Shown one piece after another: positions 1 to 7,100 of a stretch of DNA of 9,783 bases. The notes below the pieces were generated by a model. It made no database searches. It saw only the letters and a list, made by a program, of their open reading frames with translations, and had not been told where the DNA came from. Numbering within the stretch: position 1 is the stretch's first letter; every line of letters starts with the position of its first letter. The position numbers and the translations under genes were made by a program. The stretch covers positions 1 through 9,783 of the forward strand of contig JAKAMM010000044.1 in the NCBI GenBank assembly GCA_021812905.1, in the 5' to 3' direction. The stretch comes from Chloroflexota bacterium (GTDB lineage: Bacteria > Chloroflexota > Anaerolineae > Anaerolineales > Villigracilaceae).

Positions 1-1
1 G

Positions 2-67
2 GCAATATCGGTGCTCATGTTTGGTGCATGGAATGATCGTCACAAATCAAACCACAAGGAGAACTGA
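2..67 (+). CDS. Possible C-terminal tail of an upstream gene (partial)
   Basis: Frame 2 is open from the window edge to a TGA at 65-67 and encodes about 21 residues: a short hydrophobic stretch (AISVLMFGAW) followed by a polar, basic tail (NDRHKSNHKEN). That pattern resembles the end of a membrane protein whose last helix is followed by a cytoplasmic tail. The stop lies 3 nt before the TTG start of the next gene, which would fit an operon. Frame 1 also reaches a stop early (34-36), and 22 codons are too few to prove coding. No family can be assigned. Confidence 0.3.
   Translation, partial: AISVLMFGAWNDRHKSNHKEN
56..61 (+). promoter_or_regulatory. Ribosome binding site deciding a TTG start
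   Basis: AAGGAG lies 9 nt upstream of the TTG at 71-73. It is a strong Shine-Dalgarno match at workable spacing. No ATG in frame gives a complete YHS domain, so this site supports the TTG start. Confidence 0.7.
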
Positions 68-70
68 ATT

Positions 71-271
71 TTGACAGAGACTACCGCCACCTCATTGCCT
101 GAATATAAAACCGCCTGCGGAGGTAAGCTCGAAGACCCGACGAAGTATCCCAGTGCCATGTATCGCAGCGAGCGAGTCTATTTTTGCACTCGTGCCTGTC
201 TGCGCGTCTTCGAGCAGGATCCCGATCCGTTCATGGCAGGCGAGGTGGAGCATCCACTCGAAGAAGATTAA
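71..271 (+). CDS. Small YHS-domain metal-binding protein
   Basis: This 66-residue protein is essentially one YHS domain. It has the sequence TACGGKL near residues 14-20, an aromatic YRSERVYFC segment near 31-39 and the trailing CTRACLRVFEQDP near 39-51. This matches the YHS layout: a first Cys, then Y-x-FC-x3-C, then a KF/VF-x-x-x-P helix. YHS domains occur on heavy-metal ATPases and toluene monooxygenase subunits and are thought to bind soft metals through Cys. Cys16, Cys39 and Cys43 are the visible candidate ligands. There is no signal peptide or membrane segment, so a cytoplasmic location is likely. It heads a run of copper and redox proteins, which suggests a role in copper sensing or delivery; that role is an inference. 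The start is TTG, supported by AAGGAG 9 nt upstream. Confidence 0.82.
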   Translation: MTETTATSLPEYKTACGGKLEDPTKYPSAMYRSERVYFCTRACLRVFEQDPDPFMAGEVEHPLEED

Positions 272-380
272 AGTCAAAATCAGCAGGGACATTTGTCATA
301 AGCCATTTGGCGTATAGTTTCGCCCGCCATACTGCGCTAGAAGCAACTGAATTGTCAGACTACTATTGGGCTATCCGATC

Positions 381-387
381 ACGGAGG
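381..387 (+). promoter_or_regulatory. Ribosome binding site of the PCYCGC lipoprotein
   Basis: ACGGAGG lies 6 nt upstream of the ATG at 394. It fixes the start: the same frame is open back to about 184, but that extension overlaps the YHS gene in another frame and would bury the signal peptide. The 122-nt gap between the two genes (272-393) shows no clear sigma70 promoter. TTGTCA-like boxes at 293-298 and 352-357 have no -10 element at proper spacing. Confidence 0.75.
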
Positions 388-393
388 CCCAAT

Positions 394-837
394 ATGTTTT
401 CAAAAGCGCGTAAACTTTTATTTCTTTCCGTCATAGTGGTTCTTTTATCTACAGCAATATCCGCCTGTTCGACACAAAATCAATCCAGTAACCTGCGGTT
501 GATGCCGATGAGTCAAATGCCCGCGGAAGTGCAGTCTGCGCCCGTTACGGTGCAGACTGCTTATCAGTTCGCGGCGGCCAACCCCGATATTATGAAGAAT
601 ATTCCCTGCTATTGCGGTTGCGGAAATGTTGGACACACGTCAAATTATTCCTGCTATGTTTCAGGTGTGGATGCAAAAGGCGCGATCACTTTTGATCAAC
701 ACGCTCTTGGCTGTTCCCTGTGCGTGGACATTACGCAAGATGTTATGCGGATGACGAGGGAAGGGAAAAGTCCGCAGGAAGCCAGGACTTATATAGACGC
801 AAATTATTCCAAGTACGGTCCATCGAATATTCAGTAG
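394..837 (+). CDS. PCYCGC-motif lipoprotein
   Basis: The protein has 147 residues. Its N-terminus is a typical lipoprotein signal: basic SKARK, a hydrophobic stretch at 8-22, and a lipobox ISAC with the lipidated Cys at residue 25. It should therefore be anchored on the outer face of the cytoplasmic membrane. The mature part carries the family signature PCYCGCG (Cys72, Cys74, Cys76) followed by His81, Cys87, His103 and a C-x2-C pair (Cys107, Cys110). Together these could form one or more metal or redox sites. The sequence matches the PCYCGC-motif family (PF13798 from memory), whose biochemical function I do not know to be established. Its place next to YHS and CuA proteins suggests copper handling or thiol redox work. 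It ends at TAG 835-837, 3 nt before the next gene, so translation is probably coupled. Confidence 0.85.
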   Translation: MFSKARKLLFLSVIVVLLSTAISACSTQNQSSNLRLMPMSQMPAEVQSAPVTVQTAYQFAAANPDIMKNIPCYCGCGNVGHTSNYSCYVSGVDAKGAITFDQHALGCSLCVDITQDVMRMTREGKSPQEARTYIDANYSKYGPSNIQ

Positions 838-840
838 CCC

Positions 841-1284
841 ATGAACTCTCGCATCATTCTTCTTCTCCTGGCAATGGTTGGACTGGTTGTGGCGTTCGCG
901 CCATTGCCAGTTCAACCCATTGCGCCTCAGGTGCGGACCTTTCGGATTGATGCGCGTCAATTTGCCTATTCTCCCTCCGAGCTTAACGTCAACCCTGGTG
1001 ACACGGTGATCATCCAACTTGTCAGCACAGACGTGGTTCATGGACTTTACGTGGATGGTTACGATATTTCAGTCCAAGCCGACCCGGGTCAGACCACGAC
1101 ATTAACCTTTGTCGCCAATAAGCCAGGTTCATTCCGCTTTCGATGTAACATTACCTGCGGTGCGATGCACCCGTTCATGATCGGCAAATTGGCAGTGGGA
1201 ACGAACAGTTGGCTTTATCGTTCGATTGGATTATCAGTGCTTGCTTTGGTTGGTGTTGTTCTTTCAATAAAACAAAAAGCATAA
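841..1284 (+). CDS. Membrane-anchored CuA-type cupredoxin (COX2-like)
   Basis: The protein has 147 residues: an N-terminal hydrophobic segment (5-20), a cupredoxin beta-barrel (about 31-119) and a C-terminal membrane helix (about 125-143) ending in KQKA. All binuclear CuA ligands of cytochrome oxidase subunit II are present. His67 lies in DVVHG, and the loop C-N-I-T-C-G-A-M-H-P-F-M supplies Cys102, Cys106, His110 and Met113 with the correct C-x3-C-x3-H-x2-M spacing. The residue giving a backbone carbonyl (Glu in bovine COX2) is Ile104 here. The barrel should face outside the cell and carry single electrons. No COX1 gene is in the window, so it is COX2-like rather than a proven oxidase subunit. 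The ATG follows the previous stop by 3 nt without an obvious Shine-Dalgarno, which suggests coupling. Confidence 0.88.
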   Translation: MNSRIILLLLAMVGLVVAFAPLPVQPIAPQVRTFRIDARQFAYSPSELNVNPGDTVIIQLVSTDVVHGLYVDGYDISVQADPGQTTTLTFVANKPGSFRFRCNITCGAMHPFMIGKLAVGTNSWLYRSIGLSVLALVGVVLSIKQKA

Positions 1285-1291
1285 TTTCATC

Positions 1292-2623
1292 ATGGCAAAG
1301 ATTGAACTTACTCGTAGTCTCTTCATCAAGAATGTGCTAAAAAGCCGTTATCCACAACTGGCGGTATTTATCGTTATGTTGATGGGGTATGTCTTCGCCA
1401 TCCTAGTTGGACTCATCGGCACACCCGTTGGAAGTCACAACTTCAGCATTGTCTTCGTGTGGATTGCGTGGTGGGCGATTCTGATTCTTGTGGCCGTCCC
1501 TTTCTTCGGACGTGGATGGTGTGCAGTCTGCCCAATCCCACTTCCCGGTGAATGGCTGCGGCGCGGCGCTGTGTTGGCTCCGCCCGATAAAAAACCAAAA
1601 TGGCTCAACCTGCGTTGGCCGAAATTCCTGCGAAATATTTGGATACAAAATATTTCTTTTCTTCTACTTGCATTATTCAGCAGTGTTCTTCTGACAACTC
1701 CAAATATTACAGGTATTGTGCTTGCCGCCATGCTATTCGCTGCAATCGGACTCAGCATGGTTTTTGAACGCCGCGCCTTCTGTCGGTATCTTTGTCCCGT
1801 CGGTGGATTTATTGGACTGTATTCGCAAACTGCGCCCATCGAATTGCGAGTCAAAGACAGACAGGTTTGTATAACTTGTGCTGGCAAGCCTTGCTACAAC
1901 GGCTCGCAAGAAGGCTATGGTTGTCCGTGGGATATCTTTCCTGGCGGGTTGACGAAGAATACTTATTGCGGCTTGTGCATGGAATGTATTCGCACCTGCC
2001 CGCATGATAACGTTGCCATTAATCTTCGCCCCTTCTCTGCTGATCTTGCCAAACCGTCCACAAGAATGGATGAAGCCTTCAAAGCCTTTATCATGCTCGG
2101 TTCGGCAATGATCTATGCAGGTGTGTTGCTTGGTCCGTGGGGAATTTTCAAAGACGCAGCTTACCACGTCGGTACAAGTGCATGGTTTATCTATGCCGTT
2201 ATTTTTCTCGCAATTATCTTTGTAATTCTTCCTGGCTTCTTTACACTCGGCATCCTAAAAACGAAAAGCCCTTTCCCGCTGAAACAACGTTTTGCTTCCC
2301 TCGCAACCGTCCTCATCCCTCTTGGCCTGATGTTCTGGGTTGCGTTCAGTTTATCTTTCGTACTGACCAATGCAAGCTACATTTTTGCATCGCTCTCCGA
2401 CCCGCTCGGTCTCGGTTGGAATTTATTTGGCACAGCAAATATCGCGTGGCGTCCCATGCTCACATCTATTCTCGCACCCGCGCAAACGCTGGGTTTGGTC
2501 GGCGGGTTGATCTGGTCTGCTCGCACGGCGCAGAAAGCTGCGAGCGAACTAAAAACATCTTCAATACCTGTCATCACATTTTGTTTCATCGCCACACTGA
2601 TTATGCTCTGGTTGCTCTTATGA
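1292..2623 (+). CDS. NapH/NosR-like polytopic 4Fe-4S membrane protein
   Basis: This 443-residue membrane protein has hydrophobic segments near 23-42, 52-71, 118-135, 139-156, 264-283, 297-319, 334-360, 391-408 and 425-443. The first cytoplasmic motif, GRGWCAVCP (Cys77, Cys80), and the second, FCRYLCPVGG (Cys164, Cys168), match the paired CP motifs of the NapH/NosR/CcoG/RdxA group. A cysteine set at Cys193, Cys196, Cys201 and Cys211 is followed by a classical ferredoxin motif, C-x2-C-x2-C-x3-CP (Cys226, 229, 232, 236). The protein could therefore carry two 4Fe-4S clusters. Relatives pass electrons from quinol or flavin to periplasmic reductases. Here it sits between two CuA proteins, so it likely feeds or drains them. 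The long C-terminal half with four or five more helices exceeds the roughly 290 residues of NapH. There is no FMN-binding domain as in full NosR. Its stop overlaps the next start (ATGA, 2620-2623). Confidence 0.87.
   Translation: MAKIELTRSLFIKNVLKSRYPQLAVFIVMLMGYVFAILVGLIGTPVGSHNFSIVFVWIAWWAILILVAVPFFGRGWCAVCPIPLPGEWLRRGAVLAPPDKKPKWLNLRWPKFLRNIWIQNISFLLLALFSSVLLTTPNITGIVLAAMLFAAIGLSMVFERRAFCRYLCPVGGFIGLYSQTAPIELRVKDRQVCITCAGKPCYNGSQEGYGCPWDIFPGGLTKNTYCGLCMECIRTCPHDNVAINLRPFSADLAKPSTRMDEAFKAFIMLGSAMIYAGVLLGPWGIFKDAAYHVGTSAWFIYAVIFLAIIFVILPGFFTLGILKTKSPFPLKQRFASLATVLIPLGLMFWVAFSLSFVLTNASYIFASLSDPLGLGWNLFGTANIAWRPMLTSILAPAQTLGLVGGLIWSARTAQKAASELKTSSIPVITFCFIATLIMLWLLL
2620..2623 (+). other. ATGA stop-start overlap (translational coupling)
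   Basis: The ATG of the cupredoxin-cytochrome c gene (2620-2622) overlaps the TGA of the ferredoxin gene (2621-2623). This is the usual arrangement for translational coupling and ties the amounts of the two proteins together. The same frame is open much further upstream, but only this ATG places a membrane anchor at the N-terminus. Confidence 0.85.
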
Positions 2624-3597
2624 AACGCTCGGAACTTATCTCACGTATTTTGATAACGGTAGTAGTTTTGGCGGCGGTCGGAACGCCGCTTTATATCTGG
2701 ATGCACACACCGCTGATCCATGCCAAAGTCGCGGAAAGCGGCGGATGGAGTCCCGATGTCATTCATGCGAATGCAGGCGAGCCATTAACTTTGCATCTTA
2801 CATCTGACGATGTGGTGCATGGTTTTGCTGTCGGTCAAATGGAAATGCAAGGCGTGGATGTTATGCCCGGCAAAGTGACCGATCTCACTTTGACCTTTGA
2901 CAAGCCTGGGATTTATACATTTTTCTGCACACGTTGGTGCGGACTCAATCACTGGCGGATGCGCGGCACGATTGAAGTCAGCGGCTCATCTTCGGACCCT
3001 AAGCCTGCTCCCGCGCCACTCTATGTTTCTCTCGGTCTCGACATTGACGCGCCGCATGACTCTCCCCTTGTTCCCGCTCAAAAACCCTCAGCATTCAAGG
3101 GCCAACAATTTTCAGCTAATGTCCCAACTTCCCAACCCCCTGATTACTATCAGACGCATTCACCCTATCAAGCATTTGCTCAACTGAACAATACGTCGCT
3201 TTCAGAATCACAGCGTTGGGATGTAGTTGCATATATCTGGAAATCAAATACTTCTCCCGATGCGCTTGCGAATGGACAAAAACTTTTCGCTCAAAATTGC
3301 GCAGCCTGTCACGGCGAAAGCGGCGCGGGCAATGGAGTCTTTTCAGAAAAACTTGCCGCGGCAGGAGAAACATCAAAGCAAAACATGGCCGGTGACGCCA
3401 ACATGGTCAGGCAAACTCCTGCAAACTTTACCGACCCGACACGAATGCTCGGCGCTAGCCCCGCACTACTACAGGGAAAAATCCTGCGCGGCGGTATGGG
3501 AACCGGAATGCCATCCTGGGGATCCATTTTTACACAGGAACAAATCTGGGATTTGATTGCATATTTGTATTCATTCCAGTTTGAATATCAAGGATAA
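2620..3597 (+). CDS. CuA cupredoxin fused to cytochrome c
   Basis: The protein has 325 residues: an N-terminal membrane anchor (9-28), a cupredoxin domain (about 44-120), a Pro/Ser-rich linker (122-135), a heme-less cytochrome-like stretch (about 180-208) and a C-terminal cytochrome c domain (about 215-320). The CuA ligands are complete: His67 in DVVHG, then Cys103, Cys107, His111 and Met114 in C-T-R-W-C-G-L-N-H-W-R-M. Heme c binds at Cys227-x2-Cys230-His231 (CAACH), with Met297 in GTGMPSWG as the likely sixth ligand. The fold recalls caa3-type COX2, where CuA takes electrons from a fused cytochrome c. Residues 192-208 (SLSESQRWDVVAYIWK) look exactly like the final helix of another cytochrome c domain that has no CxxCH. 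It should be anchored outside the cell. It partners with the ferredoxin protein encoded just upstream. Confidence 0.88.
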   Translation: MKRSELISRILITVVVLAAVGTPLYIWMHTPLIHAKVAESGGWSPDVIHANAGEPLTLHLTSDDVVHGFAVGQMEMQGVDVMPGKVTDLTLTFDKPGIYTFFCTRWCGLNHWRMRGTIEVSGSSSDPKPAPAPLYVSLGLDIDAPHDSPLVPAQKPSAFKGQQFSANVPTSQPPDYYQTHSPYQAFAQLNNTSLSESQRWDVVAYIWKSNTSPDALANGQKLFAQNCAACHGESGAGNGVFSEKLAAAGETSKQNMAGDANMVRQTPANFTDPTRMLGASPALLQGKILRGGMGTGMPSWGSIFTQEQIWDLIAYLYSFQFEYQG

Positions 3598-3602
3598 GGA
3601 GG
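3596..3602 (+). promoter_or_regulatory. Ribosome binding site of the candidate selenoprotein
   Basis: AAGGAGG is a full Shine-Dalgarno core 4 nt before the ATG at 3607. It overlaps the TAA stop of the preceding gene (3595-3597). It is the strongest ribosome binding site in the left block, so the gene appears actively translated rather than decaying. Confidence 0.8.
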
Positions 3603-3606
3603 CTCA

Positions 3607-4065
3607 ATGAGCAAAAGAAATAAAAGGCAAAAGAAGAGTTTTCCCTGGGTGTTTGTTGTGTTCGGCGGCATTTTGATCATTGCCGCGGTATTTCTGTTTG
3701 CCAATCAAGGCGGAGGGAGCGGTGGCGGAACGCCCGTGATTGCCGTTGACCAGCAGAAAATCGACTATGGCTATGTTCCGTTTGGCAACAATAAAACCTT
3801 CACGATCAAAGTCACCAACAATGGTGATGGCATCCTGCGATTCAAAGAGAAGCCGTCCGTTGAAGTTTTGGAGGGATGCTGACCCCCCGAACTGACCATC
3901 GGTTCGATGGCTCTCAAACCAGGCGAAAGTACAACCGTTGATTCCAGTGTCTTCATGATGCATCCTGGTATGGATGGTCCGCATGATTATGCAGTGCATC
4001 TCAAGACCAATGACCCAAAGACTCCTGATCTAGTAATCCATGTTCTGTCAAATTGGGGACCATAA
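3607..4065 (+). CDS. Candidate selenoprotein: membrane-anchored DUF1573/Ig-like protein with Gly-Cys-Sec-Pro-Pro
   Basis: Read through the in-frame TGA at 3880-3882, the gene encodes 152 residues ending at TAA 4063-4065. Layout: a basic start (SKRNKRQKK), one membrane helix (about 13-33), a Gly-rich linker (35-41), and an extracytoplasmic Ig-like/DUF1573-type domain (about 43-150). Family-like elements are found on both sides of the TGA: DYGYVPFGNNKTFTIKVTNNG before it, then LKPGESTTV and LKTNDPKTPDL after it. The TGA codes residue 92 directly after Cys91, and Pro93-Pro94 follow. I recall homologs with GCCPP here, so Sec would replace the second Cys of a vicinal pair. A Met/His-rich segment (MMHPGMDGPH, about 119-128) could bind copper. 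A SECIS-like hairpin lies at 3896-3910. The alternative is an ordinary nonsense mutation. It is last in the redox operon and is followed by a terminator. Confidence 0.78.
3880..3882 (+). other. In-frame UGA, proposed selenocysteine codon (residue 92)
   Basis: TGC TGA CCC CCC would read Cys-Sec-Pro-Pro. The same frame continues without a stop to 4063, and the residues after the TGA still look like the same domain. No insertion or deletion is needed to restore frame, which argues against a homopolymer error in the neighbouring run of six Cs. Decoding also needs SelA/SelB/SelC/SelD, which are not in the window. Confidence 0.75.
3893..3916 (+). promoter_or_regulatory. Putative bacterial SECIS element
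   Basis: CCATCG (3896-3901) pairs perfectly with CGATGG (3905-3910) around a GTT loop (3902-3904). TGA at 3893-3895 can add three pairs with TCA at 3914-3916, across a three-base bulge (CTC). The loop starts 20 nt after the last base of the Sec codon and its first base is G. Both agree with what is known of bacterial SECIS elements: a small apical loop with G at the start, roughly 16-37 nt downstream of the UGA and inside the coding region. The 6-bp stem is short, so structure alone is not proof. Confidence 0.65.
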
Positions 4066-4076
4066 GATTATCTACC

Positions 4077-4118
4077 AAAAAATCACACGGACGGATTCGT
4101 ACCGTCCGTGTGATTTTT
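4077..4118. terminator. Bidirectional intrinsic terminator
   Basis: TCACACGGACGG (4083-4094) and CCGTCCGTGTGA (4102-4113) form a perfect 12-bp stem with a 7-nt loop (ATTCGTA). The stem is flanked by six As on the left (4077-4082) and five Ts on the right (4114-4118), which can extend the pairing. Transcripts from either side end in a U-tract. It lies 12 nt after the candidate selenoprotein stop and about 60 nt after the stop of the convergent Agl23-like gene. A small extra hairpin (TCCTG/CAGGA, 4130-4143) is weak. Confidence 0.9.
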
Positions 4119-4180
4119 AATATTGTTATTCCTGTCATCAGGACAACTGCAGTGCTCCATATTGATTGATGCGAACACCA

Positions 4181-7100
4181 TTATGGAAGTGTGAACTTCA
4201 TTACTCTGTTATTGGCTGCATCTGTGACCCAGATGTGTCCATCTTTGTCCACTGCAACTCCGGCGGCAATGCCAAAGGTTGTCGGAGTATTGCCGGCATC
4301 ACCCCAGGTCTGGATCAGAGTCCCATCTGTTGTGTATTCGATCACGCGATAGCCATCCGGATCGGTGATGAAAACGTGGCCTTTGTTGTCAACCGCAATG
4401 AACGGTTTGTTATCCAGTGATTGCCCGTACCAGGCAGCCACATCCCATTGTTTGAGCGGCGTATAGATCTTGCCGTCTGGAGATGGTTGGAAGGATTGAA
4501 CTCGTTGGTTCCATGTGTCGGTCACGTAAACGATGCCGTCTGAATCAATGGCGATGCCGACCGGTTCATCGAACTGACCGGGCTGAAGTCCCTGCGAGCC
4601 AAATTGCGTGATGTAGTTCCCATCCGCATCAAACACGACGACGCGCTTGTTCCCGGTATCGACAACGTAGACTCGTCCCTGAGAATCGACTGCAATACCG
4701 CGCGGCCCGTAGAACGTGGTCGTTTGCGTGCCCTGACCAAATGTGCCCCAGGTTTTGATGAACTGCCCATCGGCGGTGAACTTTTGAACGCGATGATTCC
4801 ATGTGTCGGTTACGTAGACCGAACCATCCGGTCCGACAGCCACACCCCAGGGTTCATTGAAGGTCGACGGCGGCGGGTTTGTCACCGGGTTATTGGGATC
4901 ATTACCAGTTGGCGAACCCCACTGTTTGATCAGAGTCCCGCTCGGGTCCAGATGCAGGATGCGGTGGTTGCGTGAGTCGGCAACGTAGAAAGTTCCATCC
5001 GCAGCAAAGGCCAGCGAGCGCGGCGCATTCATCGGCGAAGGTAGCTTTGTCGAGTCGATGATTGGGTCTGCTATTAAGGTAATGGTCTTGCCTTGATACG
5101 GGTCAACATCGGATGTTTGCTGTGTTGGCAGCGCGCCATATTTCCAGATCTGCTGTGCAACATCTTTCTTGATGTACATGCGCATCTGGTCGGAAGGCTG
5201 CCAGGTGGCGAGGGTCAGGTCGGTGTGATTTGTGGCAGCGGCATAGGCTGTGTAATCGCGGTTAAGCCAGATGTCGATGATGCCGCCGCGTATCTTGGGG
5301 TCCAAAATGGCGGAGCAAACGCGTGAGAAATCTTTTGTTTTGAAAAGTTGGAAGAAACCGAGTATGCCTTTGCAGGAATAGCTGTCATCAAAGGGAAGAG
5401 GCTGGCGGTCATTGACCAGGCCGAAGTAATCCTGGTTCGGCCACCACATGCGGATGTAATCGATGCGGTAATAACCCGGACCCAAAGCTTGCTCGATCTT
5501 GTCGAAGTTTTTCGAGTCGACGATCACGATGGTTGAATCGCGCAGTGAACGCGTCGGCTGGTCGAAGGAATGCTGATTGGTGAAATCGCGCAGATACCAA
5601 ACAAACGGCCACGAAACACCGGTGTCGGGTGCGCTGGCATCGTATGCCAGATTGACGCCCATACCGCCTGTTGTCCGTTTGGAAATCTCGGTAGCCTGGT
5701 TGATGATATCTTTGATGCCGGTCGCACCATGTGCATAAACAAGATATTCAGTAGCTTGATCGTAAGTGATATATGATGCGCGGAAGGCCGTGCGAACGGT
5801 CAACACTGCCATCAAAGCGAAGAAGGTCAAAGTGAAGACGCGTACGATTTGGTTGCCTGTCCATATCCGCATTAGATAGAGCAATCCGCCTGCGCTTGCT
5901 AACGCGGCGATGGCGGGAAGCAAGAACGCGGCAGTTGCTTGTAATTGTTCGAGGTCCTTTCCCTGAAATGGCGGGTTCGGGCCAAGCAAAGCGATCAGGC
6001 AGGCCGAGAAACTAGTCAGAAATATAAAGGTCATACCGAGCACAAGCGGAGCTTTGCGTTGGCGGAAGCTTTCCCAATCTGTTGTGTCTATCAAATGTCC
6101 CAACCCCCAGCCCGCCAACAGGATCATTGGCCAGGCGATGTGATAAGTGAGCCAGGGCATTTTTTCACCAGCGATGCTCAATGCTATAGTGATGGTGACG
6201 ATCCACCAGATAAGAAGGCTGAACATGTTGGCGAAGTTTGTATCCTCAGGATTAGGAACCGAGATCGGCGCGTTTGTATCGGGATCGATTTGATTGTTCT
6301 CTATCGGCTCGGCCTTTTTGCGTCGCAGGCCTAGATAGACCGCAAGTATGACACCCAGGGCTGGCAGGAATTCATACATCGGGATTTGAACGAGTATATA
6401 AAAATACCAGGGCTGACTACCGCGCTGAACGCCCTGTTGCGCCAGCCAATATCCGAGCATGCCAATCAGTCCTGTAAACAAGCCGCTAATGTTAGTAAAG
6501 AAGGTGGTGTAAAAAACAATATAGGTGATCCAGAACAGAAGAGCAGCTTTCCACCAGATTTTAGAGTTCCACCATTGTCCAATGATAATTGAGATGAAGA
6601 ACGCAGGGATGAGAAATGCGCCCAATCGCAGGGCATCTGTGGTGGTTAAGACGGCCACTTCAGGCGCCGTTGTTGGAATGATCCAGTTTAAAAGATGAAG
6701 TGGGAAGGGTGTAAGAGTCGGCAGGATCAATGTCCCTATCAGTATCAAAAGATCAAATGACCGTTCAGAGCGTATCTGGCTCCAGCCATAACCTCGGATT
6801 AGGAAATATCCTGACGCAGCCAACACTACGAGCGATACTGTCACTAAGATTGTTGTGGATGAAAGAGGGGAGGTGGGCTCCGTTAATGGTGAAACAGATG
6901 CAGCAGGATTGGCCGGAGGAATAGTTTCACTCCCAATGGCTGTTCCAACACTGCGGCTCATTGCTGCCACGCCTAGTGCTGCGGCAATCAACAGGACAGT
7001 TGCGCTGAGTGTGACAATAAAAGCTCGATAAGCGCCGATATCCGCCCAGGGGTGACGCATAATTCTTATGATGAAGTAGCTTGCCAGGAAGACGAGCGCC

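Noticed and set aside
293..318. Possible promoter TTGTCA/TATAGT before the lipoprotein gene
   Set aside because: The spacer is only 14 nt and the surroundings are not AT-rich enough to support it.
184..393. N-terminal extension of the PCYCGC lipoprotein frame
   Set aside because: It overlaps the YHS gene in another frame and would hide the signal peptide. The ACGGAGG before the ATG at 394 marks the true start.
1435..1887. Minus-strand open frames opposite the ferredoxin gene (also 1733-2167)
   Set aside because: They lie antisense to a clear CDS and their translations show no domain, signal or ribosome binding site.
2137..2619. Long N-terminal extension of the cupredoxin-cytochrome frame
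   Set aside because: It is the shadow of the ferredoxin gene. The ATGA overlap at 2620 gives a normal membrane anchor start.
3883..3888. Frameshift or sequencing error at the run of six Cs as the cause of the stop
   Set aside because: The family-like frame is identical before and after the run, so no indel is needed. A single-base substitution giving TGA remains possible.
3876..3941. GGAGGG followed by ATG at 3876, an out-of-frame ORF across the TGA
   Set aside because: It encodes only 21 residues (ends at TGA 3939-3941) with no family resemblance. The Shine-Dalgarno-like G run is explained by the Glu-Gly codons of the main gene.
3907..4065. Separate small gene starting at the ATG after the TGA
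   Set aside because: It has no ribosome binding site, would hold only half of a beta-sandwich domain, and lies in the same frame as the upstream half. Readthrough explains it better.
4130..4143. Small hairpin TCCTG/CAGGA as a second terminator
   Set aside because: The stem is only 5 bp and no T-tract follows on either strand. The strong hairpin at 4077-4118 suffices.
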